Positions 33,950 through 42,944 are shown, numbered from the stretch's first letter. The stretch: 64,000 bases of DNA from Fodinibius sp964490705 (GCA_964490705.1 CAZBCG010000007.1:62001-126000); one strand, 5' to 3'. Program-made: numbers and translations. The notes: generated from the letters alone by a model not told the origin.

Positions 33950-34095
33950 TTGGTAACTTGTTTAAATAAATTTAAAAAAGCAGCCCCGGGTAATGCAGCA
34001 ATCATAAAACTCGGAAGTACAAAATCGATGAGCGGTGTCGACAGCTTCCCCCAGTTAATAAGAAACCATTCTATAAAATTGGGGCGTAAAGGCAT
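33950..34095 (-). pseudogene. Truncated third methyltransferase copy (N-terminal stump)
   Basis: About 46 codons starting MPLRPNFIEWFLINWGKL align with the N-termini of the two intact methyltransferases downstream, through about LPGAAFLNLFKQ, and then similarity is lost; the frame runs on out of phase into the next gene. A strong ribosome binding site GGAAGGAGGGG (34103-34114) still precedes it. It is what remains of a third tandem copy after an internal deletion. The stump may still be translated. Confidence 0.75.
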
Positions 34096-34235
34096 AATCA
34101 ATCCCCTCCTTCCCGAAAACAAATCCCTATATCAAATTAATCCTAAAACACTATTTAATTGATTATGGTAATTTAATCAAAGTATTTCAAATTCATCCAG
34201 TCATGTGTATCTCCCGGGATAAAAAACTCAAAAAA

Positions 34236-34278
34236 TAAAAAAACCCCATCCTCCACTAAGGAGAATGAGGTTTTTGAT
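34236..34278 (-). terminator. Rho-independent terminator of groES-groEL
   Basis: A long hairpin, on the minus strand AAAAACCTCATTCTCC, loop, GGAGGATGGGGTTTTTTT, ends in a T-run 40 bases after the groEL stop. A poly-A run on the other side could make it work in both directions. Confidence 0.85.
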
Positions 34279-34317
34279 TTCGTCTTATGAAAGACGGTTC
34301 ATTTCAGAATGATTGGC

Positions 34318-36006
34318 TTACATCATGCCACCCATTCCGCCCATTCCTCCGGGCATTCCGCCTCCCATGCCGCCGCCGGGCATTCCACCGCCGCCAGCAG
34401 GACCGTCGTCATCATCGTCGCCTTCAGAAGGCTTGTCAGAGATGATGGCTTCGGTAGTCAGCATCAATCCGGCAACAGAAGCTGCATTTTCAAGCGCAGT
34501 TCGTGTTACTTTTGTCGGATCGATAACGCCGGCTTCAATCAGGTCTTCGTACTGTTCGGTACGAGCGTTGTAGCCAAAGCCGCCCTCTTTTTCGAGGACC
34601 TTCTGTACAACGATAGAACCTTCGGCACCAGCATTATTGGCAATAGTGCGAAGCGGAGCTTCAAGTGCTCGACGCACAATATCGAATCCAACTTCTTGAT
34701 CGGAGTTTTCGCCAGTGAGTTCATCAAGAGCTCGTTGCGCACGGAGCAGTGCAACACCACCGCCAGTTACAATGCCTTCTTCAACAGCGGCACGAGTAGC
34801 GTGGAGTGCATCTTCAACACGGGCTTTCTTCTCTTTCATTTCAACTTCAGAAGCAGCACCAATGTTGAGTACTGCAACGCCGCCGCTCAACTTGGCAAGA
34901 CGCTCTTGCAGCTTCTCACGATCGTAATCAGAAGTGCTGGACTCAATCTGTCCTTTAATCTGATTTACACGTGCTTGAATGTCATCATCTTTACCTTGGC
35001 CGCCAACGATTGTGGTATCGTCTTTAGTGATGTTGACGCGATCGGCAGTACCGAGGAAGTCAAGCGTAGCATTTTCGAGCTTGTATCCACGCTCTTCAGA
35101 AATAACGGTACCGTCTGTCAAGATCGCGATATCTTCCAACATCTGCTTACGACGATCGCCAAATCCGGGCGCTTTAACGGCGGCAATCTTAAGCGATCCG
35201 CGCAGCTTGTTAACAACCAATGTAGCCAGTGCTTCGCCTTCGATATCTTCGGCAATAATCAGCAGCGGCTTACCGGTTTGAATAACTTTTTCAAGGATGG
35301 GAAGAAGATCCTTCATGTTGCTAATCTTCTTGTCGAAGATCAGAATGTAAGGTTCTTCCATCTCAGCAACCATGTTTTCGGAATCCGTCACAAAATAGGG
35401 CGACAGATATCCGCGGTCGAACTGCATACCTTCAACTGTTTCGAGGTATGTTTCGGTACCTTTGGCTTCCTCAACAGTAATCACACCGTCTTGGCCGACC
35501 TTTTCCATCGCATCAGCAATGTTCTGGCCAATTTCTTCATCACCATTGGCAGAAATAGTACCAATTTGCTTGATGCTTTCAAGGCTGTCACCAACAGGCT
35601 TGCTCATTTTGCGAAGCTCTGCAACAACCGCTTTGACAGCAGTCTCGATGCCGCGCTTCAATTCCATCGGATTCGCGCCGGCTGTAACATTCTTCAGACC
35701 GGTTTGAATAATGGATTGCGCAAGAACGGTAGCCGTCGTTGTCCCGTCACCAGCATTATCACTGGTTTTGGAAGCAACCTCTTTTACCATCTGAGCGCCC
35801 ATATTTTGTCGCTTGTTGGACAGCTCAATCTCTTTTGCTACCGTAACACCGTCTTTCGTAACGGTTGGTGCACCAAATGATTTTTCGATTACTACGTTTC
35901 GTCCACGCGGTCCCAAAGTGACCTTGACAGCATTCGCAAGCTTGTCAACGCCTTGCTTGAGGGCATCGCGCGCTTCCATATCATAATGAACTAGTTTTGC
36001 AGACAT
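34318..36006 (-). CDS. groEL: Chaperonin GroEL (60 kDa)
   Basis: A 562-residue cytosolic ATP-driven chaperonin forming double heptameric rings with GroES. Motifs in order: TLGPRGRNVVIEKSFGAP (about 30-47), the catalytic-Asp region DGVTVAKEIEL and DGTTTATVLAQ (about 87-97), apical domain with VSKTSDN-like loops, and GGGVALLRAQRAL (about 413-425). The tail is the standard Gly-Gly-Met repeat (GGMPGGGMGGGMPGGMGG). It is 53 bases after groES. The 523-codon ORF on the opposite strand is a codon-bias shadow. Confidence 0.99.
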   Translation of the reverse strand: MSAKLVHYDMEARDALKQGVDKLANAVKVTLGPRGRNVVIEKSFGAPTVTKDGVTVAKEIELSNKRQNMGAQMVKEVASKTSDNAGDGTTTATVLAQSIIQTGLKNVTAGANPMELKRGIETAVKAVVAELRKMSKPVGDSLESIKQIGTISANGDEEIGQNIADAMEKVGQDGVITVEEAKGTETYLETVEGMQFDRGYLSPYFVTDSENMVAEMEEPYILIFDKKISNMKDLLPILEKVIQTGKPLLIIAEDIEGEALATLVVNKLRGSLKIAAVKAPGFGDRRKQMLEDIAILTDGTVISEERGYKLENATLDFLGTADRVNITKDDTTIVGGQGKDDDIQARVNQIKGQIESSTSDYDREKLQERLAKLSGGVAVLNIGAASEVEMKEKKARVEDALHATRAAVEEGIVTGGGVALLRAQRALDELTGENSDQEVGFDIVRRALEAPLRTIANNAGAEGSIVVQKVLEKEGGFGYNARTEQYEDLIEAGVIDPTKVTRTALENAASVAGLMLTTEAIISDKPSEGDDDDDGPAGGGGMPGGGMGGGMPGGMGGMGGMM

Positions 36007-36059
36007 AATCGTCTAATTAATTTTTTTGAGTTTTTGTTTAAAAATATTCAGAGAATTGC

Positions 36060-36353
36060 TTAGGAAACGATCCCAAGAATGTCGGATTCACGCATGATCA
36101 AGTACTCTTCACCATCCAGCGTAATTTCCGTGCCGGAATACTTTCCATACAGTACTTTGTCTCCTTCTGCGACCGACATATCAATCTTAGTTCCGTTTTC
36201 TACTTTGCCTGGACCTGCAGCAACAACAGTTCCTTCCTGTGGTTTTTCTTTCGCCGAATCAGGAATAATAATTCCAGATTCTGTCTTGTCTTCGGCAGGT
36301 TCTGGCTGAACCAAAACGCGATCACTTAACGGTTTGATTTTAGATTTAGCCAT
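36060..36353 (-). CDS. groES: Co-chaperonin GroES (10 kDa)
   Basis: A 97-residue lid protein for GroEL. Motifs include IKPLSDRVLVQPEPAEDKTESGI (with the mobile loop at about 22-36), VVAAGPGKVENG, and VLYGKYSGTEI near residue 68. Start ATG 36353. It precedes groEL in the usual order. No CIRCE operator (TTAGCACTC type) was found in the 250 bases upstream. Confidence 0.98.
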   Translation of the reverse strand: MAKSKIKPLSDRVLVQPEPAEDKTESGIIIPDSAKEKPQEGTVVAAGPGKVENGTKIDMSVAEGDKVLYGKYSGTEITLDGEEYLIMRESDILGIVS

Positions 36354-36608
36354 AAGTATGACTCCTAAGTTTAAGTTATTAGTTGAAGTTTGAAATTCTT
36401 GTCAGCATCGAATGCTGTAATACTTTTAAAAATCCTTGGATGAGAAATACCTCTCATTTCATCAGGGTTATAGATGAGCAAGTACCATACCAAACTTTCA
36501 GAGAAATGCACATTTATCCTGCAATCCAGCTCAAAACGCCAGAAATTGCCAAATAAATCAAAAATATTTTCTGTGGGGATGACAACCCCAAAACCGTTAG
36601 TCGAAATT

Positions 36609-37385
36609 TCAGGTCAAAATGCCATCTTCCACAAATTGTGCTGTCAACTTTTCATAGTGGGATGGCTCCCAAGCCTCGGCCCGCTTGTCGAAATCGAATC
36701 CCCCGGGCAGCTGATCTTTCGGGATAATCGGTTTGAGCGCATTGCTCAATTTTTTACGCCGCTGGTTAAAGGCCGTCCGCACGACCGTTTTGAGATTTTC
36801 ATCCGAACAATTTAGTTCTCCTTTGTCAAACGTTAGCTTCACCATCGCACTGTCAACATTGGGCTGCGGACTAAAACAGTGCCGCGAAACGGGAAACAGA
36901 ATTTCGGGTCTGCACATCAGCTGCGTTTGCACGCTCAGAATACCGTAATCTTTGGTCCGGATGTCGGCCACTAATCGCTCGGCCACTTCTTTCTGCATCA
37001 TCAGCAGGGCATCCGCCAAAAACGCTCGATGTTCTAGGAGCGAAAACAAAATCTGGCTGGTAATATAGTACGGCAAATTTCCCACCACATGGGTTTTCTC
37101 TTTTCCAATGGAAAGCACTTCCCAATCCACATCCAGCACATTTTCGTGATGAATTTTGAGATCATCAAATTTGTGCTCCAATACTTCGATGGCACGCTGG
37201 TCAAGCTCCACAGCAACCACATTCTCAAATCGCTCCAGCAGTGCGCTGGTCAATGCTCCCGTACCGGCACCAATTTCGATCACGCGTGCCCCCTGCTCCG
37301 CCGGAATAGCAGCCGCAATTTTTTTGATGATATTCTCATCCGTTAAAAAATGTTGTCCTAAACTCTTTTTCGGTTTGATACTCAT
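36609..37385 (-). CDS. rsmA: 16S rRNA dimethyladenosine transferase
   Basis: A 258-residue enzyme (RsmA/KsgA) that dimethylates two adjacent adenosines near the 3' end of 16S rRNA. Family motifs: KKSLGQHFLTDENII at the start, the SAM loop VIEIGAGTGALTSALL (about 36-51), VAVELDQRA, and the catalytic GNLPYYITSQILF (about 103-115). The C-terminal TAFNQRRKKLSNAL region is also standard. Upstream on the same strand of groES-groEL with a 255-base gap, so separate transcription is likely. Confidence 0.97.
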   Translation of the reverse strand: MSIKPKKSLGQHFLTDENIIKKIAAAIPAEQGARVIEIGAGTGALTSALLERFENVVAVELDQRAIEVLEHKFDDLKIHHENVLDVDWEVLSIGKEKTHVVGNLPYYITSQILFSLLEHRAFLADALLMMQKEVAERLVADIRTKDYGILSVQTQLMCRPEILFPVSRHCFSPQPNVDSAMVKLTFDKGELNCSDENLKTVVRTAFNQRRKKLSNALKPIIPKDQLPGGFDFDKRAEAWEPSHYEKLTAQFVEDGILT

Positions 37386-37389
37386 CTTT

Positions 37390-37485
37390 AGAATTAAGAA
37401 TGTGGAATTTAGAATTAGGAATTTTTCAATACATCAGAAATATTGATGTTTGGGTTTAAAATCCTAATTCGTAATTCCTAATTGT
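37390..37485. repeat. Inverted repeat in divergent intergenic region
   Basis: TTTAGAATTAGGAATT on the left and AATTCGTAATTCCTAATT on the right form an imperfect palindrome around an AT-rich centre, in the space between divergent ksgA and ald. This AATTAGGAATT type of repeat is common in Bacteroidota-like genomes. No function is assigned. Confidence 0.55.
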
Positions 37486-37550
37486 GTTTTTTGCTTACTG
37501 ATGCTGTGTAAAGTAAATTATCCTAAATAATCTAGAGAAATAAGATATAC

Positions 37551-38765
37551 ATGGACATCAATCCACTTGAAACGGAAAAAATTGGTATTCAGACGCTGGA
37601 AAAGCGACTGATGACATCCGAATCAAAAATCTCTTTAAAGATAGGGTTACCGAAGGAAGTCTCCAATGATGAACGACGCATCTGCCTGACCCCCGGCGGG
37701 GTATCGGTGCTCACCTCCAACGGACACGAAGTTTACATCGAACAAGAAGCCGGAGCCGAAGCCAACTTCACCGATCAGGAATATGCCGATGCCGGAGCTG
37801 AAATTGCGTACAGTATCGATCAGGTATATAAAAAGGCAGAGATGATTGTAAAGGTATCTCCGCCCTCGGAATCAGAAATGGAGTTGTTAGAGCAAGACCA
37901 CATTCTGCTCTCGGCATTGCATTTGGGTAACGCCACTGAAGAGTTTATCGATCTGCTGATCAAAAAAAATATCACCGCCGTGGGATTTGAGTTCATTAAA
38001 GGTGAAGACAAAGAGTTCCCCATTGTGCGCATGATGCACGAGATTACCGGGTCGATGTCGGTACAGATCGGGGCACACTATCTGGAAAAAATGGAGGGCG
38101 GGCAGGGCATTATGTTGGGCGGTATTTCGGGCATCCCTCCTGCTACCGTTGTTATTCTTGGTGCAGGCATTACCGCCGAATATGCCGCACGAACGGCCTT
38201 GGGGTACGGTGCACAGGTTTTTGTGATGGATAATGATCTGGCACGGCTTCGACATCTCGAAAATGCTCTGGATCGACGTATCATCACAGCAACGGCCAAT
38301 TATCAATATTTATCCTCTGCACTGCAGTATGCCGATGTTGTAATCGGTGCCGCTATGTTTGAAGGTGAACGAGCACCGGTTCTCGTTACTGAACCAATGG
38401 TAACCTCGATGAAGCCGGGCAGCGTTATTGTTGATACCGTAATCGATCAGGGAGGCTGTATTGCCACCAGCAAAGCCACCACACATTCCAAACCTACCTA
38501 TTTGAAGCACGATATTATTCACTACTGTGTGCCTAATATTCCGTCGAACGTAGCACGTACCGCCACTTATGCCCTTAACAATGTGATTGTGCCCTACCTG
38601 CTAGCCATTGGCGATGCGGGTGGCATTCGGGAGTGCCTGTGGACCAACACCGCACTGCGCAACGGCACGTATGTGTATAAAAAACATCTCACCAAGAAAT
38701 CGCTCTCCAAGATTTTTGATATGCCCTACCGCGAAATTGAGATGCTTATTGCCAGCCAAATTTAG
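37551..38765 (+). CDS. ald: Alanine dehydrogenase
   Basis: A 404-residue NAD-dependent dehydrogenase interconverting L-alanine and pyruvate plus ammonia. After a 28-residue extension typical of Bacteroidota-like members, IGLPKEVSNDERRICLTPGG carries the substrate-binding Arg. The catalytic His lies in LLSALHLG (about 119-126), and the NAD loop is VVILGAGITAEYAARTAL (about 201-218). DVVIGAAMFEGERAPVLV and DTVIDQGGC follow. It points away from ksgA. A short hydrophobic protein follows downstream after a hairpin. Confidence 0.95.
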   Translation: MDINPLETEKIGIQTLEKRLMTSESKISLKIGLPKEVSNDERRICLTPGGVSVLTSNGHEVYIEQEAGAEANFTDQEYADAGAEIAYSIDQVYKKAEMIVKVSPPSESEMELLEQDHILLSALHLGNATEEFIDLLIKKNITAVGFEFIKGEDKEFPIVRMMHEITGSMSVQIGAHYLEKMEGGQGIMLGGISGIPPATVVILGAGITAEYAARTALGYGAQVFVMDNDLARLRHLENALDRRIITATANYQYLSSALQYADVVIGAAMFEGERAPVLVTEPMVTSMKPGSVIVDTVIDQGGCIATSKATTHSKPTYLKHDIIHYCVPNIPSNVARTATYALNNVIVPYLLAIGDAGGIRECLWTNTALRNGTYVYKKHLTKKSLSKIFDMPYREIEMLIASQI

Positions 38766-38766
38766 G

Positions 38767-38824
38767 AATTAGTTATTTGTTAATAAAAAAACTCTCAACT
38801 GCCATCAACTAATAACAAATAACC
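38767..38824. repeat. Inverted repeat after alanine dehydrogenase
   Basis: AGTTATTTGTTAATAAA on the left and ACTAATAACAAATAAC on the right form an imperfect hairpin ending just before the next GTG start. It may end part of the ald transcript or be a repeat remnant. Confidence 0.5.
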
Positions 38825-38825
38825 A

Positions 38826-39197
38826 GTGAACAGTTCTGAACTTAATCCCAAAAACTTTAAGCGCATCTGCCTCATAAACTGGTTGCTGAGTGTGCCGTTC
38901 TTTATGCTCTTTGCGTGGCCCTACTGGTATCTGGCTAATTTTGTAGGACTCGAACAGATTATCACCTATGTAGGCTGTATCTTCTTTTCAGTGCCCTTTA
39001 TGCTTACCATCCTCCACGGTCATGTAACTATGGCACTGGGCGAAGCGCATCGGCACCACTATTACGATTGGCTTTCGGATAATCCTCTCACCTATGGATT
39101 GCTTTTCCATCCCGTGATGACCCGTACCCGATTTCGACTGGTTTTACTGGTAGTGAGCGTTTTGCTATTCCTTTCGGGAGCCTTACTGCAGATATAA
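38826..39197 (+). CDS. Hypothetical three-span membrane protein, GTG start
   Basis: A 123-residue protein not recognised. Three hydrophobic segments lie at about 12-37, 42-62 and 102-121. Between the second and third is a His-rich stretch GHVTMALGEAHRHHYYDW, which could bind metal. It starts with GTG at 38826; no ATG precedes the first helix. It follows ald on the same strand after a 60-base inverted repeat. Confidence 0.65.
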   Translation: MNSSELNPKNFKRICLINWLLSVPFFMLFAWPYWYLANFVGLEQIITYVGCIFFSVPFMLTILHGHVTMALGEAHRHHYYDWLSDNPLTYGLLFHPVMTRTRFRLVLLVVSVLLFLSGALLQI

Positions 39198-39263
39198 ACA
39201 ACCGGATTTCGTCTGATGACTGAACTTGTCATCTGACAAATATGGCATTCTTCGTCAATTTCA

Positions 39264-39420
39264 CTCATCCGACTTTACGCCCAGAACTCGGCGACAATCT
39301 CTGAGATTGCCTACTCTGTCGGTTTTAACAACCTCTCCTACTTTTCAAAAATGCTTTAAGGAAGAATTAACCAGTCTCCCCCGACAGTATAATCCACACT
39401 TCGCATCAAGCTGGACTTGA
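39264..39420 (+). pseudogene. AraC family regulator remnant, frameshifted
   Basis: Only the second HTH of an AraC protein remains. One frame reads ATISEIAYSVGFNNLSYFSK and then hits a stop; shifting by one base inside the A-run at 39345-39351 restores CFKEELTSLPRQYNP. Together these match the classic AraC C-terminal signature. No N-terminal part is nearby. This gap of 384 bases holds nothing else except the acs terminator. Confidence 0.75.
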
Positions 39421-39527
39421 AGGCTGTTTCCCAGAGTGAGTTGGCATGTGTTGCCAATACACATATAATTCACTTGCACGAAGATTTCAGAAAGCTTAGT
39501 CTTTCTTCTTATTACATCTCAAGTGAA

Positions 39528-39556
39528 TAAAAAAGGGACACGGCGTGCCGTGTTCC
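39528..39556 (-). terminator. Rho-independent terminator of acs
   Basis: Read on the minus strand, GGAACACGGC and GCCGTGTCCC form a ten-pair stem followed by a six-base T-run. It begins 26 bases after the acs stop. Confidence 0.85.
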
Positions 39557-39581
39557 TATCAACTTGCATCCAAATTAGTTT

Positions 39582-41480
39582 TTAATATGCTGTTCCTCCT
39601 TTGATCTCATCAACCACAGAAGGATCAACCAGTGTGGAAGTATCGCCCATATCATCAGTTTCCCCGGCCGCAATTTTCCGAAGAATACGACGCATAATTT
39701 TTCCGGATCGCGTTTTGGGCAACCCACTGACAATTTGAATTTTATCGGGTTTGGCGATAGGACTGATAATCTTTGCCACCAGATCATCAACTTCTTTCTT
39801 AAACGCTTCGGGATCAGCTATTTCTGAATCACATGTCATAAAAGCAAAAACACCTTCGCCCTTTACATCATGCGGATAACCAACAATGGCAGCCTCAACT
39901 ACTTTGTTGTGTTCATCAATGGCATTTTCGATTTCTGCCGTACCTAAACGGTGACCGGAAACGTTCAGAACGTCATCCACACGTCCTGTAATACGGTAAT
40001 AGCCATCCTCATCGCGACGGCAGCCATCACCAGTAAAATAGTAGCCCGGATATTTGTTGAAGTAGGTATTCATATACCGCTCTTGATTACCCCAAACGCC
40101 GCGCGTCATACCCGGCCAAGGCTGTTTGATTACAAGATCGCCCTGTACTCCGTTACCTTTAATTTCGTTTTTGTCTTCATCCATAAGTGCAGGTTCAATA
40201 CCCGGCAACGGCAAGGTTGCAAAGCCCGGCTTGGTGGGCGTTACTCCGGCCAGCGGAGAAATCATCATGCCGCCCGTCTCGGTTTGCCACCACGTATCCA
40301 CAATGGGACATTGGCTGTTGCCAATCTTATCGTGATACCAGTGCCAGGCCTCTTCGTTGATAGGCTCACCCACTGTACCCAACACCTCGAGCGAACTTAG
40401 ATCATGCTTTTCCACATATTCAATATCCTCTTTCATCAGGGCGCGGATAGCCGTGGGGGAGGTATAGAAATGGGTAACATCATACTTTTCGCATACCGAC
40501 CACAACCGTCCGGGATCGGGATGCATGGGTGTACTTTCAAAAATAATTCCCGTTAAACCATTGAGCAACGGGCCGTAAATAATGTACGAGTGACCAGTAA
40601 TCCATCCCGCATCGGCGGTACACCAATACACATCATCTTTGCCTACTTGAAAGACATTCCGCAAGGTGTAGCTGACATACGTCATGTACCCGCCGCAGGT
40701 GTGCAACTGCCCTTTGGGTTTTCCTGTTGATCCGGATGTATAAAGAATAAACAGCGGATCTTCGGCATCCATCTCCACCGCTTCGTGTTCGGCAGAAGTA
40801 TCGGCCATCAGATCATGCCACCACTCGTCACGGCCATCCACCCAATCAATATCGTTTTCGGTGCGCTCACAGACAATTACATCCTCGATGGTGGGACAAC
40901 TTTCCAGGGCTTCATCTGAAATATCCTTAAGCGGAACCAGCTTTGTGCCCCGCTGTAGTCCATCATTAGTAATGAGTATTTCTGCATCGCAGTCTTGAAT
41001 ACGCTCGGCCAGCGCCTGTGCCGAAAATCCGGCAAATACAATCGAATGAATAGCCCCGATGCGAGCACAAGCCAGCGTAGCAATCGCAATTTCCGGCGTC
41101 ATGGCCATGTAAATAGCCACGCGATCGCCCTTGCTCACTCCCTTTGATTCGAGCACATTGGCAAACTTGCAAACCTCTTTATGCAACTCTTTATACGTCA
41201 AACTACGTGGACCTTCATCGGGATCGTTCGCTTCAAAATGAAAGGCTACCTTATCGCCAATTTCATCCAAATGGCGATCCAGGCAATTTTCCGTAATATT
41301 CAGCTTGCCCCCTTCGAACCATTTGACGTCACCGCCTTCAAAGCTGCCGCTGTGGGTCTCATCCCACTTTTTATGCCACTCAAACTCTTCTGCCTGACGC
41401 GCCCAAAATGCCTCGCGGTCGCTAATACTTTTTCGGTAAATCTCTTTGTATTCCTCGAACGATGTTATTTGTGATTCCAT
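39582..41480 (-). CDS. acs: Acetyl-CoA synthetase (AMP-forming)
   Basis: A 632-residue enzyme activating acetate to acetyl-CoA via acetyl-AMP. Motifs: ITENCLDRHL (about 60-69), the P-loop-like YTSGSTGKPKG (about 248-258), TWWQTETGG (about 395-403), YYFTGDGCRRDEDGYY and, at the C-terminus, TRSGKIMRRILRKIA with the catalytic and acetylatable Lys. Length matches the family. It is monocistronic with a strong terminator downstream and a 434-base upstream gap, which may reflect complex control. Confidence 0.97.
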   Translation of the reverse strand: MESQITSFEEYKEIYRKSISDREAFWARQAEEFEWHKKWDETHSGSFEGGDVKWFEGGKLNITENCLDRHLDEIGDKVAFHFEANDPDEGPRSLTYKELHKEVCKFANVLESKGVSKGDRVAIYMAMTPEIAIATLACARIGAIHSIVFAGFSAQALAERIQDCDAEILITNDGLQRGTKLVPLKDISDEALESCPTIEDVIVCERTENDIDWVDGRDEWWHDLMADTSAEHEAVEMDAEDPLFILYTSGSTGKPKGQLHTCGGYMTYVSYTLRNVFQVGKDDVYWCTADAGWITGHSYIIYGPLLNGLTGIIFESTPMHPDPGRLWSVCEKYDVTHFYTSPTAIRALMKEDIEYVEKHDLSSLEVLGTVGEPINEEAWHWYHDKIGNSQCPIVDTWWQTETGGMMISPLAGVTPTKPGFATLPLPGIEPALMDEDKNEIKGNGVQGDLVIKQPWPGMTRGVWGNQERYMNTYFNKYPGYYFTGDGCRRDEDGYYRITGRVDDVLNVSGHRLGTAEIENAIDEHNKVVEAAIVGYPHDVKGEGVFAFMTCDSEIADPEAFKKEVDDLVAKIISPIAKPDKIQIVSGLPKTRSGKIMRRILRKIAAGETDDMGDTSTLVDPSVVDEIKGGTAY

Positions 41481-41914
41481 AAGCCGACCTCTTCATTACC
41501 CATTTACTATTTTATCTCTGTCGATCAGTTATGTTAACTAATCTGAATTGAAAATCAAGTGCAAAATTATTGCAGCGATAATCCCAAGTTTATTGCAAGT
41601 CAAAATTCCCTGACCCATAAAATAAATGTTAAACTATATTTCAATAATCTGCATTAGAGCATCTGAAATTACTTGCAGTAAAATCAACAGCGAGGAATAG
41701 CATCGGCCAAAAAATGATTGGGACCCATTTTACTATCAGCGCAAAGTGTGGGTGTGGGATGCATTTCTTTCCAGCCCAATATGAATTACTCAATACTCAT
41801 CAAGTAGATTAATGAATATTCAGAATATCTATCTATAAAGATCCGGCTGGCAATAGACTTCAGCTTTTGTGGATGGAAGGAACACGCTTCTCTATCTAAA
41901 CTCCCTCGTAATAA
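41481..41914. other. Gene-free region upstream of acs
   Basis: A gap of 434 bases between acs (leftwards) and the end of the ECF sigma gene (also leftwards). No ORF, hairpin or repeat stood out. It presumably holds the acs promoter and the sigma-gene terminator. Confidence 0.5.
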
Positions 41915-42481
41915 TCACTGACGCCATTTCCGCTTAAAGCAATGATGCAAACGACTTAAAATCCGCGACTTTTTTGTACGTACATTCGCTCCCGTAATAT
42001 CAAAATGGGCACTGGCCTGTTTCGTTGTTGCATCGGGCTTGTCAATAAAATACTCAATAAATGTCCGCGATTTTTCTCGAAGCTCATTCAGACAAGCCTC
42101 GAGAATTTTCTGCCGGTCCTCATCCATCAAGTTTTCAACTTGCTCCGCCGGATCTATCAAATGCTCTTTGTGGTCCTCCATCGGATTATTAAAGCGATGC
42201 TGCTCTTTGGATAGACGAAAATACTCATGGCGACAAGCTCGAATCAAGTAACTGAAAATATACTTCTCCTCCTTGATATTATCCTTCTGGATCTGTTCAT
42301 AGACATTTAGAAAAGCTTGCTGTGTACACTCTTCGGCATCTTTTTCATCAGCATTAAGCACAACCTGTAAATAATCCTTAAGACGATACAGCAGTTCCTC
42401 AAGCAATTCATTGGCTTTGCCTTGCTTATTCTGCTGAAGAGCATATACTAATTCTGAATAATCAACTCTGGAATTACTCAA
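41915..42481 (-). CDS. ECF-type RNA polymerase sigma factor, TTG start
   Basis: A 188-residue sigma-70 family protein with regions 2 and 4. Region 2 is at about 30-100 (CTQQAFLNVYEQIQ, then YIFSYLIRACRHEYFR), region 4 at about 130-185 (ACLNELREKSRTFIEYF, then ASAHFDITGANVRTKKSRIL). No ATG occurs before region 2; an in-frame stop lies at 42488-42490, so TTG 42481 is the start. Between regions 2 and 4 it is acidic. Its neighbours are a small lipoprotein, a TPR-CHAT protein and a membrane anti-sigma-like TPR protein; three copies of one promoter-like motif nearby may be its own targets. Confidence 0.88.
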   Translation of the reverse strand: MSNSRVDYSELVYALQQNKQGKANELLEELLYRLKDYLQVVLNADEKDAEECTQQAFLNVYEQIQKDNIKEEKYIFSYLIRACRHEYFRLSKEQHRFNNPMEDHKEHLIDPAEQVENLMDEDRQKILEACLNELREKSRTFIEYFIDKPDATTKQASAHFDITGANVRTKKSRILSRLHHCFKRKWRQ

Positions 42482-42678
42482 GGTAATTTATAAACCTAGT
42501 ATTAGCTGACCTATTCTACTGGATCCCAAATCAATTTGTAAAAGCCGCGTAGAGCGATTTTCTGTTTCAAATATATAACTATTCGATAATCATACAAATG
42601 AAATAATAATGTATTATAAAAACATTTATCAAATTTTAAATACTCAGATAAATTATATTATTTGTTCTATAATATTTC

Positions 42679-42710
42679 TTGTAACAAAATATAATTTAAA
42701 TACTCTTGTA
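42679..42710 (+). promoter_or_regulatory. Putative ECF-type promoter P1
   Basis: TTGTAACAAA at 42679-42688, twelve bases, then TACTCTTGTA at 42701-42710. The GTAAC core at the upstream box is typical of ECF sigma promoters. The same boxes with the same spacing recur at 42811-42842 and, on the minus strand, at 47473-47504. Confidence 0.7.
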
Positions 42711-42810
42711 CTCTAGGGTAAAAATAAATCAGAAAATAAAATTTATATTATCATGGAAATTTGTTACAAATTAATTTTATAGGCTAAAATTCTACGAAGC
42801 CCAATATTTT

Positions 42811-42842
42811 TTGTAACAAACTCCAGTTTGATTACTCTTGTA
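42811..42842 (+). promoter_or_regulatory. Putative ECF-type promoter P2
   Basis: TTGTAACAAA at 42811-42820, twelve bases, TACTCTTGTA at 42833-42842: both boxes identical to P1, exactly 132 bases downstream, though the spacers differ. It would start transcription about 95 bases before the small lipoprotein gene. Confidence 0.75.
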
Positions 42843-42944
42843 ATCAACAACCAGTATGTTCAAAAATCAGATATAAGGACATCAACGGTACAAACAGATA
42901 TTATCTGTTACAATTAATAATACGAACAAAACCAAGGATCAATT

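Larger units (their letters stand above)
42482..42944. promoter_or_regulatory. AT-rich control region ahead of the lipoprotein and CHAT genes
   Basis: A 463-base, strongly AT-rich gap between the divergent sigma gene and small lipoprotein gene. It contains two copies of the bipartite promoter motif (42679-42710, 42811-42842) and, between them, a perfect 15-base palindrome AATTTGTTACAAATT at 42758-42772. No ORF. Confidence 0.65.

Noticed and set aside
33844..34122. 92-codon ORF taken as a complete small gene
   Set aside because: Only its first half matches the methyltransferases; the rest is an out-of-frame read of the next gene's start. Annotated as a pseudogene stump instead.
34309..35880. 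523-codon ORF on the plus strand opposite groEL
   Set aside because: It is the exact antisense of groEL with no start signal or recognisable domain; long antisense frames arise from codon bias in conserved genes.
36354..36608. CIRCE-like heat-shock operator upstream of groES
   Set aside because: A small hairpin CAGCATCGAATGCTG is present, but it lacks the TTAGCACTC/GAGTGCTAA arms and spacing.
42758..42772. Fourth copy of the ECF promoter motif at the palindrome AATTTGTTACAAATT
   Set aside because: The upstream box is there on the minus strand, but twelve bases later there is no TACTCTTGTA box, so it is not counted as a promoter.
42904..42920. TCTGTTACAATTAAT near the lipoprotein start as a minus-strand promoter
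   Set aside because: Only a partial upstream box and no matching downstream box at the required spacing.
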